Shown here in pieces: positions 8,635-19,603 of a DNA stretch of 64,000 bases (the first letter of the stretch is position 1; every line of letters begins with the position of its first letter). The stretch lies in NCBI RefSeq assembly GCF_001578185.1, contig NZ_CP011008.1, positions 3,562,001 to 3,626,000 on the forward strand, read 5' to 3'. The notes under the pieces were generated by a model. That model saw nothing but the letters and a program-made list of their open reading frames with translations. It searched no databases and had not been told where the DNA came from. This DNA comes from Peribacillus simplex. GTDB taxonomy: Bacteria > Bacillota > Bacilli > Bacillales > DSM-1321. The position numbers were made by a program, and so were the translations under genes.

Positions 8635-10443
8635 CTACAACATTTTACGCAATTTAATGATTTCCATGGCAATTTGTGCAGCAGCGACATAATCACTCCG
8701 TCTAACTGCATCTTTTTCTTCAACTTGTTTTTCTTTTATCTTTAACAACTTTTCATATTTCAACACTTGATTTATACAATCGGTCAGTTCTTTATCGGTA
8801 ACTTCCTCATTCACTGACATCATTTCTATTTCCGAAACGATCCTTCTCAAGTTTGGATCCGGTAAATAAGTAAGGAAAAAGCTTGTATCCGGTTCGTGTC
8901 CATCTTCATAGAACGCATATAAATAGGTGATGATTGCCTGATGTTCGTCTACATGAAAGACCGTTTGCCCAAGCAGCTGCTGAATTTTAAAAGTCATATC
9001 CCTGCTTTTTAGCATATGGGCAATCAACTTCGTTTCAGCATTATGGTGAGCAGGCTTTAACTTATGCTCATATTGCAGGGCCATTTTCTTTTGGGCTGCA
9101 GGCTGCGGCAGTGCCCCCTTCTTGCGTTCCGTAAAGAACACCTGTCGCTGCTGCTGTTCCAGCGCATCCAATGATAGGGAAAATTCAGAGGATAACTGCC
9201 GGAGATAATGATCCCTCTCCACTGCATTGGGCAATCGCGAAATTTCTTTAAGGACTTCTTCGATATATTGAATTCGATCTCCTTCATTATTTACATTTTT
9301 CCCTCGACGCAAATAATGCATTTTGAATGCCATGTAGGTTAAACTGTCCCCTATTACTTCAGAAACAAAGCTTTTTTCACCGAATTCCTTTATGTAGTCA
9401 TCGGGGTCCAAGTTATCAGGCATGTGAGCGACTTTCACGGAAAAGTCATGGTCCTGTAGCATATTAACTGCGCGATTGGCTGCGTTCAATCCCGCAGAGT
9501 CCGAATCGTAGCAAATAAGTATCTGGTCAGTATTTCTTTTTAAAAGCTGGATATGCTGTTCCGTCAGGGCAGTCCCCATTGTAGCGACTGAATTTTCTAC
9601 ACCTGCACGAACAGCTGAAATACAATCGGCAAAGCCTTCAAAAATGACTACTTGTTCTTTCTTTCGTATGTGCGGTCTTGCATGATGGAAATTATATAAA
9701 GTTTTACTTTTATTAAAGATTGGCGTTTCAGGGCTATTCAAATATTTGGGCTCATCGTCCCCCATCGCTCTCCCTGAAAACGCAATCGTATTTCCTTGAT
9801 GATCCATAATTGGAAACATGACTCTATTTCTGAAACGGTCAAAATATGACTCGTCTTTTTCCCTGTAAATAATAAGCCCTGCCTGCTCCATGTATTCTGC
9901 TGGAAACCCACGTTTTAAAAGAAACTTGGATACGAAGTCCCATGAATCCAAAGAGTAGCCAATTTGGAACTTTTCTATCGTCTCTTCAGTGAACCCTCGT
10001 TTAAGTAAATATTCGAGAGCATCCTGGCCCTCCTTCGTGTTAACGAGGAGATGATGATAAAACTTTCGCAGCAGGTCATGGGCTTCAACCATTTGCTGAG
10101 AGCCTGCAGGCATGTTAGAACGCTTGGAATCCTTATTAATTTCAACATCCAAAGGAACATTTCCTTTTTCAGCTAAAACTTTTGCAGATTCCACAAAGTT
10201 GTAGCCTTCTATATCCATTAAGAAGGTAAAAATATTTCCGCCTGCCCCACAACCAAAACAGTGAAAGATTTGCTTTTCCGCTGAAACGGAAAACGAGGGC
10301 GAGTTTTCACCATGAAAAGGACAAAGGCCAAAATAATTGCGCCCTTGCTTCTTCAGCTGGACATACTCCCCAATTAAATCAACAATGTCAACAGCTTCGC
10401 GAATTTGGTTAATTTTTTCATCTTCTATACGGCCATTTATCAT
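8635..10443 (-). CDS. dnaG: DNA primase
   Basis: Synthesises RNA primers at the replication fork together with DnaB-type helicase. In order: the CHC2 zinc-binding domain with CPFHGENSPSF and FHCFGCGAGG (about 40-65), the catalytic TOPRIM fold with the acidic residues of IFEGFADC (about 265) and CYDSDSAG (about 310), and a C-terminal helicase-binding domain. I start at ATG ending 10443 (MINGRIEDEKI), preceded by AAGGTGG; that gives 602 residues and matches the usual N-terminus. The in-frame TTG 15 bases upstream overlaps that site. Confidence 0.96.
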   Translation of the reverse strand: MINGRIEDEKINQIREAVDIVDLIGEYVQLKKQGRNYFGLCPFHGENSPSFSVSAEKQIFHCFGCGAGGNIFTFLMDIEGYNFVESAKVLAEKGNVPLDVEINKDSKRSNMPAGSQQMVEAHDLLRKFYHHLLVNTKEGQDALEYLLKRGFTEETIEKFQIGYSLDSWDFVSKFLLKRGFPAEYMEQAGLIIYREKDESYFDRFRNRVMFPIMDHQGNTIAFSGRAMGDDEPKYLNSPETPIFNKSKTLYNFHHARPHIRKKEQVVIFEGFADCISAVRAGVENSVATMGTALTEQHIQLLKRNTDQILICYDSDSAGLNAANRAVNMLQDHDFSVKVAHMPDNLDPDDYIKEFGEKSFVSEVIGDSLTYMAFKMHYLRRGKNVNNEGDRIQYIEEVLKEISRLPNAVERDHYLRQLSSEFSLSLDALEQQQRQVFFTERKKGALPQPAAQKKMALQYEHKLKPAHHNAETKLIAHMLKSRDMTFKIQQLLGQTVFHVDEHQAIITYLYAFYEDGHEPDTSFFLTYLPDPNLRRIVSEIEMMSVNEEVTDKELTDCINQVLKYEKLLKIKEKQVEEKDAVRRSDYVAAAQIAMEIIKLRKML

Positions 10444-10491
10444 TTTTCCACCTTGCAATACTGGTGATAGTTTCTAATTCGATACTGTTTC

Positions 10492-10974
10492 CTAATTCCC
10501 TGCAAAGTTCGACAAAGTTTTCAAAAGTTTATTTGTAAAACATATACGGTCTTCCTTTGTGAATGCTTTCGGCCCTTTCGTATGTTTACCCTGCCTGCGG
10601 AGTTTCGCCGACTGATAACGCATATCCAATAGCATGAAAATATTCTCTTCGGTGTATTCTTTTCCCCTAGGCGAAAGAACATAAACGCTTTTAGGAAGCA
10701 GGGTCCCAGCCAAACCAATATCTGCAGTAACGACGATATCACCCTTTTTTACTGAATTTACTATATAAAGATCTGCCGCTTCTTTGTCTGCATCGACATA
10801 TACCCATTTACCTTCAGGGTTATTCATCATATTTTTATATGATGCAACAAAACAGACTTCAACATCGTGCAATCCTGCACAATGAAGGATCTCGTCTTTC
10901 ACCGGGCATGCATCGGCATCGACGTGTATGGTAGGTTTATTATTCATACCTTCTAATTCTACATCTTTCTGCAT
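10492..10974 (-). CDS. yqxD: YaiI/YqxD family (UPF0178) protein
   Basis: Conserved protein of unknown biochemical role, with a PIN-like/NYN-type fold suggested for the family. The signature HVDADACPVKDEI (about 17-29) and the later KKGDIVVTADIGLA are clear. It is the first gene upstream of dnaG, as in B. subtilis. The start at 10974 has GGGGAG and AAAGG upstream; the alternative Met at residue 10 (10947) has its purine run too close. Probably cotranscribed with dnaG and sigA. Confidence 0.9.
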   Translation of the reverse strand: MQKDVELEGMNNKPTIHVDADACPVKDEILHCAGLHDVEVCFVASYKNMMNNPEGKWVYVDADKEAADLYIVNSVKKGDIVVTADIGLAGTLLPKSVYVLSPRGKEYTEENIFMLLDMRYQSAKLRRQGKHTKGPKAFTKEDRICFTNKLLKTLSNFAGN

Positions 10975-11251
10975 AATCCTTTTTCTCCCCTAAACTTTAT
11001 GAAGATATAGTGAATTTTCAGCATTGGTTCATAGAGTTCCCTCTAAAGAAGCCAACATTTATTCTTCAAGGAATACCAGCTTTCTTAAGTGAAAGCGCCA
11101 CTTTTCCCTTGAATAAGGCCCACCCATTTTGAATTATACGGAACATGTCGAATTATTTTTATGATAAAAACCTTGACATCTCATTAACCTTTAGTTTATT
11201 CCTTATTAATTAAGTCTAAACCTTAAGATTACTTTTTTCTCACAATTTTTT

Positions 11252-11281
11252 ATTATAGTCTATTTGATTAGAAGATGCCAA
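11252..11281 (-). promoter_or_regulatory. Sigma-A-type promoter of yqxD-dnaG-sigA
   Basis: Minus strand TTGGCA (11276-11281), an 18-base spacer and TATAAT (11252-11257). It leaves a 5' untranslated region of about 270 bases before yqxD in which I see no ORF with a ribosome binding site and only a weak hairpin (GCTTTC/GAAAGC near 11080). Confidence 0.55.
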
Positions 11282-11400
11282 CATTTAAATTCCGATTTTA
11301 TTTTCATGCAAATCAATGGATTTACATTTGGAAAAGCAGAGGAATTATATGTATTTATTTTCAATTCATTCTTGATATTCCCTTTATTGACCTTGGCATT

Positions 11401-11440
11401 AAAATGTGAGCTGACACTTAAAGTGTCAAGCTCACATTTT
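11401..11440. terminator. Bidirectional terminator after ppsR
   Basis: A near-perfect 20-bp inverted repeat: AAAATGTGAGC and TGACACTT face AAGTGTCA and GCTCACATTTT, with A4 and T4 at the ends. It lies 22 bases after the ppsR stop. Confidence 0.8.
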
Positions 11441-11461
11441 GGTTTGCCTTGATTATATGGA

Positions 11462-12283
11462 TCAACGATTTTTGTTTTGAAGGATATTGATGATCAAATT
11501 GGCTGTTTCTTCAACAGCTTTATTGGTTACATCAATAATTGGACAGTTCAGCCTTGATATGATTTTATCAAAGTATGTCAATTCTTCTTTTATTCGCTCC
11601 ACATTTGCGTAGATCGCATGATCATTGAGCCCGAGTGACTTTAATCGTTCTTTGCGAATATGGTTCAGCTTTTCCGGACTGATCTTTAAACCAATGCATT
11701 TTTCAGGCGGCACCAAAAACAGCTCTTCTGGCGGTTCCACCTCAGGCACTAAAGGTACATTCGCCACTTTATAGCGTTTGTGGGCTAAATACTGTGATAA
11801 CGGTGTTTTTGAAGTGCGTGAAACACCTACAAGGACGATATCAGCACGTAAAATGCCTCGGGGATCACGTCCATCATCATATTTTACTGCAAATTCAATG
11901 GCTTCCACACGCTTGAAATAATCATCATCCAGCTTTCTTACAAGACCAGGTTCATTAAGAGGCCCTTTTGGTGCCCTTTCCTGAAGGATGTCCATAAGCG
12001 GCCCTAAAATGTCATAAGCAGACAGGTTTTCTTTTTCGACCTGTGCTTTCATATACGCTCTAATAGCTGGCTTCACAAGGGTATAAGCAATGATCGCCCC
12101 ATCTAATTTAGCCAGTGAAATCACTTCATCCACGTTTTGTTCATCTTCAATGTACGGAATTCGCTTTATGGAAAAAGCAGATCCCGAGAACTGGCTTGCA
12201 GCTGCTTTTGTAACCAATTCCGCTGTTTCCCCTACTGAATCCGATACAACATATATAATAGAACCGTTCATATTCTCCGTCAT
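11462..12283 (-). CDS. ppsR: Pyruvate, water dikinase regulatory protein (bifunctional kinase/phosphorylase, DUF299)
   Basis: Member of the PSRP/DUF299 family, which phosphorylates and dephosphorylates PEP synthase or pyruvate phosphate dikinase on a threonine, using ADP and Pi. The family P-loop-like motif [15 protein letters not shown] is present (about 150) and the N-terminus [13 protein letters not shown] is typical. Start taken as ATG ending at 12283 (MTENMNG); ATG at 12271 is also possible. It follows ccpN with overlapping ends, and the pair jointly controls the gluconeogenesis/glycolysis switch, as for B. subtilis yqzB-yqfL. Confidence 0.9.
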   Translation of the reverse strand: MTENMNGSIIYVVSDSVGETAELVTKAAASQFSGSAFSIKRIPYIEDEQNVDEVISLAKLDGAIIAYTLVKPAIRAYMKAQVEKENLSAYDILGPLMDILQERAPKGPLNEPGLVRKLDDDYFKRVEAIEFAVKYDDGRDPRGILRADIVLVGVSRTSKTPLSQYLAHKRYKVANVPLVPEVEPPEELFLVPPEKCIGLKISPEKLNHIRKERLKSLGLNDHAIYANVERIKEELTYFDKIISRLNCPIIDVTNKAVEETANLIINILQNKNR

Positions 12284-12299
12284 TCCTTTTGCAAGCCCC

Positions 12300-12938
12300 C
12301 TAATAGCCTTCATCAGCCAAAGCTACGAATGCTTTCGTAATATTGGTTTTTGTAATTCTTCCAATTACTTCATAGCCTTTTTCTGTGTCTTTGACGACCG
12401 GTAATGAGTCGATTTGCTTATCAATCAATTTTTTGGCAACATCAATCAAAAGGTCTTCTTTTGAACACATTGTAATATTGGGCATCCTAGTCATGATGAT
12501 ATTGACTGGAATGGAGTTAAGCTCTTGTTTCCCAATACTCGCACGCAACAAGTCTTTCCTTGATAAGACACCAACAAGCAATGCATGCTTATCGACAACG
12601 AACATTGTCCCGACATCTTCTAAAAACATCATGACTATTGCATCATATACGGAAATGCCTTCGTCAACAACGACCGGGATCGATTGGTAGTCTCGTACAT
12701 AAAGATGGTTAAGGCTGTCGGTCAAAAGCTGTGTTCCTGACCTGCCTGTATAGAAATACCCGACCCTCGGCCTGGCATCAAGAAAACCTGCCATCGTCAA
12801 AATGGCTAGATCTGGACGAAGAGTCGCCCTAGTAAGGTTCAATCTATCGGCAATATGCTCTCCAGTAATCGGTCCGTTTTCTTTTACAATTTGTAAAATC
12901 TGTTCCTGACGCTTATTCAGTTGGATTATAATCACCAC
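12300..12938 (-). CDS. ccpN: Transcriptional repressor CcpN (HTH plus CBS domains)
   Basis: Repressor of gluconeogenic genes (gapB, pckA in B. subtilis). The N-terminus ([20 protein letters not shown]) is a winged-helix DNA-binding domain that runs to about residue 65; two CBS domains follow (about 75-205), the ligand-sensing part. The start is unclear: there is no ATG near the conserved N-terminus. GTG codons end at 12938 and 12935, but GGGGTGGTG around them itself looks like the ribosome binding site, which would place initiation at a rarer ATT/ATA/ATC codon a few bases on. Length here is 212 residues. Confidence 0.88.
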   Translation of the reverse strand: MVIIIQLNKRQEQILQIVKENGPITGEHIADRLNLTRATLRPDLAILTMAGFLDARPRVGYFYTGRSGTQLLTDSLNHLYVRDYQSIPVVVDEGISVYDAIVMMFLEDVGTMFVVDKHALLVGVLSRKDLLRASIGKQELNSIPVNIIMTRMPNITMCSKEDLLIDVAKKLIDKQIDSLPVVKDTEKGYEVIGRITKTNITKAFVALADEGY

Positions 12939-13049
12939 CCCACTGCTTTCGCAGAGTAAAGTAACAAAAGTCATTCATTTAATAATTATATACTAAATTA
13001 TTTAATAAGGGCATGTTTGTCCTATTTATTGACCATTTATCTTTTTATA

Positions 13050-13087
13050 GAAATCGGAAACCCTTGTTTAAAGTGTTTCCGATTTCC
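13050..13087 (-). terminator. Hairpin after glyS
   Basis: GAAATCGGAAAC pairs with GTTTCCGATTTC around a short loop, 15 bases after the glyS stop. The following sequence (TATAAAAAG) has a poor U-run, so termination may be inefficient or the hairpin may protect the 3' end. Confidence 0.55.
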
Positions 13088-13101
13088 ATACACCCTTTCA
13101 A

Positions 13102-15171
13102 TTATGTAAGGATGATTTTATTCATGGCAGCAAAACCTGCAACCATATCACTGATTTCCTTCATAAGAGATAAACGGTTACTGCGGATTGCTTCATCGTC
13201 TGCCATGACCATTGTATTCTCGAAATATGATTCTATTTCCGATTGGAGCGAAACAAGCTGTTCAAACCGCTCATTCTCATCTTTAGATTCAGTATAACGA
13301 ATTGCTACATTTTGATATTTTTCGTATAGCGCTTTTTCTTGATCATTTTCAAAGAAAGTTGGATCGACTGTCACTTTATTGTCACATTTCACGGCAATGT
13401 TCATGACGCGGCTTAAAGCTTCCAGACTTTCTTTAAATCCTGCTTCGTCTTTTTTCGCATCCAAGACGTGTGCACGTTCCACGATGGAGTGGATATAACC
13501 GATCTCATTGACCAGAACTGCGTCAATCAAATCGTAACGGATTTGCTGTTCTTGCAGCAGGTGTTTGACACGCGCTTTAAAGAATGTGAACATATCAGAT
13601 TTAACATCCTCAAGATCACGTTTTAAGATACCTTTTGATTCTAGACCTTTAAGACCTATAACAATAAGCTCCTCTAAAGAGATATTCCACTTCTTCTCCG
13701 CTAGAATTTGGACGACACCGCTCGCCTGCCTTCTTAGTGCGTATGGATCCTGGGAACCTGTCGGAATGACGCCAATAGCGAAGAATGAAGACAAGGTATC
13801 AATTTTTTCAGCTAAACTAACAACCGCTCCAATGACAGAAGGCGGAACATTGTCATCCGCATGCCTTGGCATATAGTGTTCATTGATAGCTGCGGCCACT
13901 TCCTTGGTTTCTCCTTTTAGGAGTGCATATTTCTCACCCATATACCCTTGCAATTCAGGGAATTCATAAACCATATGGCTCACCAAATCGAACTTGGCAA
14001 TTTCCGCTGCACGAAGGGCCATTTCTTTTTCCGCCTTTAAATTCAAGGCATCCGCAAGGACTCCGGTAACTGCAGTTACTCTGGCAGTTTTCTCGGCCAA
14101 TGTACCAATTTCTTCATGATAAACGATGCTGTCCAGCTTTTTCAAAGCAGCCGAAATCTCTTTTTTCTGATCTTCTTTATAGAAGAATGCTGCATCCGAT
14201 AGGCGTGCACGCAATACTTTTTCATTTCCTTTAGAAACCTTATCCAAATGGCGATCATCACCATTACGCACGGTTACAAAGAAAGCAAGTAGCTTGCCGT
14301 CCTGATCTTTGACAGGGAAATAACGTTGGTGCTCCTTCATTGAAGTGATCAGGACCTCTGGAGGAAGCTCAAGGAATTCTTCTTCGAAGTGTCCAAATAA
14401 CACCGTTGGATACTCCACCAAATTATTGACTTCTTCAAGCAGTTCTTCATCGACCGGGATGATCCAGCCCTTTTCCTGCTCAAGCCCTTTAATCTGATCT
14501 AGAATAACTTGTCTGCGTTTATCCGGATCCGCCATTACAAATTGTTCTTTTAACGTTTCTTCGTACCGTTCCGGCTGCTCGATGATTGCGCTATCGCCCA
14601 AGAAACGATGTCCCTTTGTTTCACGGGCCGTCTCGACACCAGCGATGCTAAATGGCACCACTTCATTTCCGAATAAGGCAATCAGCCATTTAATCGGACG
14701 GACGAAGCGGAGCTCTTGATTGGCCCAACGCATGTTTTTCGGGAACGTCATGCCGCTGATGATTTCAGCAAGCTCAGATAACAGCTGTACAGTCGGCTGT
14801 CCTTTTATGAATTTATTCACATGGGCATATTCCACACCCTTGAGTTCTTTAAAATAAATATCCTCTGAAGTCATGCCTTGGCCCCTGACAAATCCCAATG
14901 CGGCTTTAGACCAATTGCCTTCGCTGTCCAAAGCTATTTTCTTAGCCGGTCCTTTTGCTTCTTCTTCAATATCCTTTTGTGATTCTTCCACGTCTTTCAC
15001 CAATATGGCCAAACGTCTTGGTGTGGAAAACGCTTCAACTTCTCCGAATTCAATCGCTTTTTCCATTAGCCATTTCTGCACTTTATCTGACAGCTGTTTC
15101 ATGGATGCTGTCACAAAACGTGCTGGCAGCTCTTCCAATCCAATTTCCAATAACAAATCACGCTTGCTCAT
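13102..15171 (-). CDS. glyS: Glycyl-tRNA synthetase beta subunit
   Basis: Beta chain of the heterotetrameric (alpha2 beta2) bacterial glycyl-tRNA synthetase, needed for tRNA binding. The 689-residue protein begins [19 protein letters not shown], the family signature, has the HD-like region and a C-terminal anticodon-binding (DALR-type) domain. Its start lies inside the last codons of glyQ (14-base overlap), so the subunits are coupled. Controlled by the glycine T-box upstream of glyQ. Confidence 0.97.
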   Translation of the reverse strand: MSKRDLLLEIGLEELPARFVTASMKQLSDKVQKWLMEKAIEFGEVEAFSTPRRLAILVKDVEESQKDIEEEAKGPAKKIALDSEGNWSKAALGFVRGQGMTSEDIYFKELKGVEYAHVNKFIKGQPTVQLLSELAEIISGMTFPKNMRWANQELRFVRPIKWLIALFGNEVVPFSIAGVETARETKGHRFLGDSAIIEQPERYEETLKEQFVMADPDKRRQVILDQIKGLEQEKGWIIPVDEELLEEVNNLVEYPTVLFGHFEEEFLELPPEVLITSMKEHQRYFPVKDQDGKLLAFFVTVRNGDDRHLDKVSKGNEKVLRARLSDAAFFYKEDQKKEISAALKKLDSIVYHEEIGTLAEKTARVTAVTGVLADALNLKAEKEMALRAAEIAKFDLVSHMVYEFPELQGYMGEKYALLKGETKEVAAAINEHYMPRHADDNVPPSVIGAVVSLAEKIDTLSSFFAIGVIPTGSQDPYALRRQASGVVQILAEKKWNISLEELIVIGLKGLESKGILKRDLEDVKSDMFTFFKARVKHLLQEQQIRYDLIDAVLVNEIGYIHSIVERAHVLDAKKDEAGFKESLEALSRVMNIAVKCDNKVTVDPTFFENDQEKALYEKYQNVAIRYTESKDENERFEQLVSLQSEIESYFENTMVMADDEAIRSNRLSLMKEISDMVAGFAAMNKIILT

Positions 15172-16054
15172 TTGTATTCTCCCCTTTCACTTTCAGAATC
15201 GGGAAGCCTAATTTTTCCCGCTCTTCATAGAAGGTTTTAGCGACCTTACGCGCTAGGTTACGGCAGCGGGCAATATATCCCGTTCTTTCCGTCACCGAGA
15301 TGGCACCTTTGGCATCCAAAAGGTTAAACGTATGTGAACATTTCAAAACATAATCATAGGCAGGATGCACAAGCCCTTCTTCCATTTGGCGATGCGCTTC
15401 CTTTTCATACATCGTGAAAAGTTGAAACAGCATATCTAGGTCGGATGTTTCAAACGTATATTTTGAATGTTCGTATTCCGGCTGTCCAAATATATCCCTG
15501 ACCGTGAATCCTTCTGTCCATTCCAGGTCAAATACGTTTTCCTTATCTTGAATGTAAGAGGCGAGACGTTCGATCCCGTATGTAATCTCCACGGAAACCG
15601 GCTTACATTCAAGGCCGCCCACTTGTTGGAAATATGTAAATTGCGTGATTTCCATTCCATCAAGCCATACTTCCCAACCGAGACCAGCACACCCTAGTGA
15701 TGGGTTTTCCCAATTGTCCTCCACAAAACGAATATCATGCTCTAGCGGATTAATCCCTAAAGCGCGCAATGAATCCAAATATAAATCTTGGATATTGTCA
15801 GGCGACGGCTTCATGATCACTTGGAACTGATGATGCTGATACAGTCGATTAGGGTTCTCGCCATAACGACCGTCAGCCGGACGGCGGGATGGCTCCACGT
15901 AAGCAACACTCCAAGGCTCAGGTCCAATGGCTCTCAGGAATGTGTATGGGCTCATCGTTCCTGCCCCTTTTTCTACATCATAAGCATTCATTAATATGCA
16001 GCCTTGTTCAGACCAATGCTTTTGTAACGTTAAAATCATATTTTGAATATTCAT
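15158..16054 (-). CDS. glyQ: Glycyl-tRNA synthetase alpha subunit
   Basis: Catalytic alpha chain: class II aminoacyl-tRNA synthetase core that activates glycine. The 298 residues start [19 protein letters not shown] and contain [20 protein letters not shown] (about 52-71) and [20 protein letters not shown], both diagnostic. GGAGGTG precedes the ATG. The operon glyQ-glyS follows a T-box leader and promoter. Confidence 0.97.
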   Translation of the reverse strand: MNIQNMILTLQKHWSEQGCILMNAYDVEKGAGTMSPYTFLRAIGPEPWSVAYVEPSRRPADGRYGENPNRLYQHHQFQVIMKPSPDNIQDLYLDSLRALGINPLEHDIRFVEDNWENPSLGCAGLGWEVWLDGMEITQFTYFQQVGGLECKPVSVEITYGIERLASYIQDKENVFDLEWTEGFTVRDIFGQPEYEHSKYTFETSDLDMLFQLFTMYEKEAHRQMEEGLVHPAYDYVLKCSHTFNLLDAKGAISVTERTGYIARCRNLARKVAKTFYEEREKLGFPILKVKGENTNEQA

Positions 16055-16109
16055 CGTACACCTCCAGGTTATTTAAACGGCTCTTTAAAAATTAAGGATC
16101 GGAATCCTT

Positions 16110-16338
16110 TATCAGGCAAACAAAAAACTCCCGTCCCTATGCGAAATGCATAGGGACGAGAGTATACCCGCGGTTCCACCCTAATTGCCGTTTATAAAAC
16201 GGCCTCTTTTCAAAGCAACATGCTCCGGAAACGCCCTTCCCTGTAAATCCATATCCCGGCTTCCACCGTCCCGGGTTCGCTTTTTATGGAGAATGACAGA
16301 TACTCTTTTCCATCAACGCAATCTTCTTATTTTGATGA
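16110..16338 (-). promoter_or_regulatory. T-box leader (glycyl-tRNA responsive) of glyQS
   Basis: On the minus strand the leader carries the canonical T-box sequence AGGGTGGAACCGCG (16169-16182), which pairs with the tRNA acceptor end, followed by a long terminator hairpin (16122-16163) of GTCCCTATGC facing GCATAGGGAC with a T6 tail. Stem I includes an AGAGTA bulge motif and a candidate specifier GGC (complement of 16233-16235), a glycine codon in agreement with the genes downstream. Uncharged tRNA-Gly would stabilise the antiterminator and permit transcription. The exact specifier call is inference. Confidence 0.93.
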
Positions 16339-16343
16339 TTAGA

Positions 16344-16372
16344 ATTTTATACAAACTAGCATGGAATGTCAA
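16344..16372 (-). promoter_or_regulatory. Sigma-A promoter of the glyQS T-box transcript
   Basis: Minus strand TTGACA (16367-16372), 17-base spacer, TAAAAT (16344-16349), directly upstream of the T-box leader. Confidence 0.88.
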
Positions 16373-16383
16373 TAGGTCAGATC

Positions 16384-17136
16384 TTAAAACATATCTTTCA
16401 TCGTATCAATCTGTTTTAGGAACTTTTTTGATTTCAAATGGAGACCGGAATATTCCTCATAATAAGCATCTATTATTTTCTGGATTTCCTTTTTCGTTTC
16501 AGGCTTGACGGAAATGTTTCCTAGCCTTGATAAATCGAAATAATAAAATATCCTCAGCAATTTGACGGCTGCAGGTGAAATTTTAAAATGATAGGGATCC
16601 TTCCCGAGACAGCGATGACAAATAAAGCCCGCTTCCCGAAGCGAGAAGGCGAATTCCCCTTCCGTTTCGCCACAAACAGCACATTGATTCAGCACTGGGT
16701 TAATCCCATTGACGGGCAGCATCTTCATTTCAAAAATGAATTTCAAAACCTCTGCGTCATATTCTTCGTTTATGTAATGCAAGGTTTGCAAAAGCAATTC
16801 ATACAAATATGGATTCGGTTTTTTATCATCGACGCTTTTATCAAGCAACTCAACAATATAAGAAGCATAAGCAGTCGCAAAAAGATCCTCCCGTATGTAA
16901 CGGAGTGAATCGACCATTTCGCCTTGCTGAAGACTTCCGAGTCCGGTTGAAGTGGTTACAAGGAAATACCCGGAGCAAAAAAGCTGTGTGACGGCAGCAA
17001 GCCTGCTATTAGGTTTACTGGCTCCTCTAGCCATAACACCAATTTTTCCTAGCTCTCGGGTATATATAGTAATGATTTTGTTATTTTCTCCATATGCAGT
17101 TCGCCTTATGACAATGCCCTCACATTTTTGGAGCAT
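16384..17136 (-). CDS. recO: DNA repair protein RecO
   Basis: Recombination mediator that helps load RecA on SSB-coated single-stranded DNA (RecFOR pathway). The 250-residue protein has an N-terminal OB fold ([20 protein letters not shown]), a helical middle and a zinc site formed by CAVCGE (about 160) and CHRC (about 183). It sits at the end of era-yqzL-recO, the usual order in bacilli. The glyQS promoter begins only about 10 bases beyond its stop. Confidence 0.96.
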   Translation of the reverse strand: MLQKCEGIVIRRTAYGENNKIITIYTRELGKIGVMARGASKPNSRLAAVTQLFCSGYFLVTTSTGLGSLQQGEMVDSLRYIREDLFATAYASYIVELLDKSVDDKKPNPYLYELLLQTLHYINEEYDAEVLKFIFEMKMLPVNGINPVLNQCAVCGETEGEFAFSLREAGFICHRCLGKDPYHFKISPAAVKLLRIFYYFDLSRLGNISVKPETKKEIQKIIDAYYEEYSGLHLKSKKFLKQIDTMKDMF

Positions 17137-17169
17137 ACCAAGACACCACCCATGTTCGCCAAGACTAAC

Positions 17170-17313
17170 CTATGAAACAGGAAAATCAATTTCTGCTAGC
17201 TCATCTTTCAATACCAAGGGTCTTTCCTGTCTTTCGACTTCTATCTCCTTAAAAAGCAAATAGGTGTCCACATTACCTGTTTCACTAAATAATTCCCAGG
17301 TAAAATCCAACAT
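17170..17313 (-). CDS. yqzL: YqzL family small protein
   Basis: Conserved 47-residue protein of unknown role that sits between era and recO in bacilli. The translation starts MLDFTWELFSETGNVDTYLL and ends AEIDFPVS, closely like B. subtilis YqzL in sequence and length. AAAGGTGG precedes the ATG by 7 bases. The gap to recO is 33 bases. Confidence 0.9.
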   Translation of the reverse strand: MLDFTWELFSETGNVDTYLLFKEIEVERQERPLVLKDELAEIDFPVS

Positions 17314-17412
17314 ATAAAGCCCACCTTTCATTTTTAACTAGCAATATGAATATCCGACCATATGATTAGCTTGACCGTTTTCCAAACTTTCATGACTCGT
17401 AAATTTTGTTAA

Positions 17413-19126
<1,714 letters not shown>

Positions 19127-19149
<23 letters not shown>

Positions 19150-19603
19150 ATTCTTCCAAGATCTCCTTTTGTTTCGTAAACATCTCTTTTTCATCATCTT
19201 CATTCATGTGGTCGAAACCTAATAAATGAAGAAAGCCATGCAGTGCTAAAAATCCAAGTTCACGATCGAATGAATGCCCATATTCTTCAGCCTGCTCTTT
19301 CGTGCGTTCAATGGAAATGATGATATCGCCTAATATGCGGGGCATTTCCACCCCGACAATTTCCACTTCATCTTCCCCCATTTCTTCAAGTGCAAAAGAA
19401 ATGACATCGGTTACTGAATCTTTATGACGATATTCTTTATTGATTTCCCGAATTCTCTCATTGTCTACAAATGTAACTGATAGCTCGGTATCTTTTTCAA
19501 TATTTTCTTTTTTAGCCGCAAATTGCAGAATGCTTTCAACAAGTCGCTGAGCTTCTTCCGATACTTCGTTCGTTTCATCCATTAAATCGATAGCTAAAAT
19601 CAT
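19127..19603 (-). CDS. ybeY: rRNA maturation RNase YbeY
   Basis: Zinc-dependent endoribonuclease used in 16S rRNA 3'-end maturation and ribosome quality control. The metal motif [11 protein letters not shown] is near residue 125, and the upstream DVISFAL segment is typical. 158 residues, normal length. Its ATG overlaps the pgpH stop (ATGA), and dgkA overlaps its 3' end. Confidence 0.96.

Noticed and set aside
11264-11452. 62-codon plus-strand ORF between yqxD and ppsR
   Set aside because: It runs through the yqxD promoter and the palindromic terminator, lacks a ribosome binding site and has no family resemblance.
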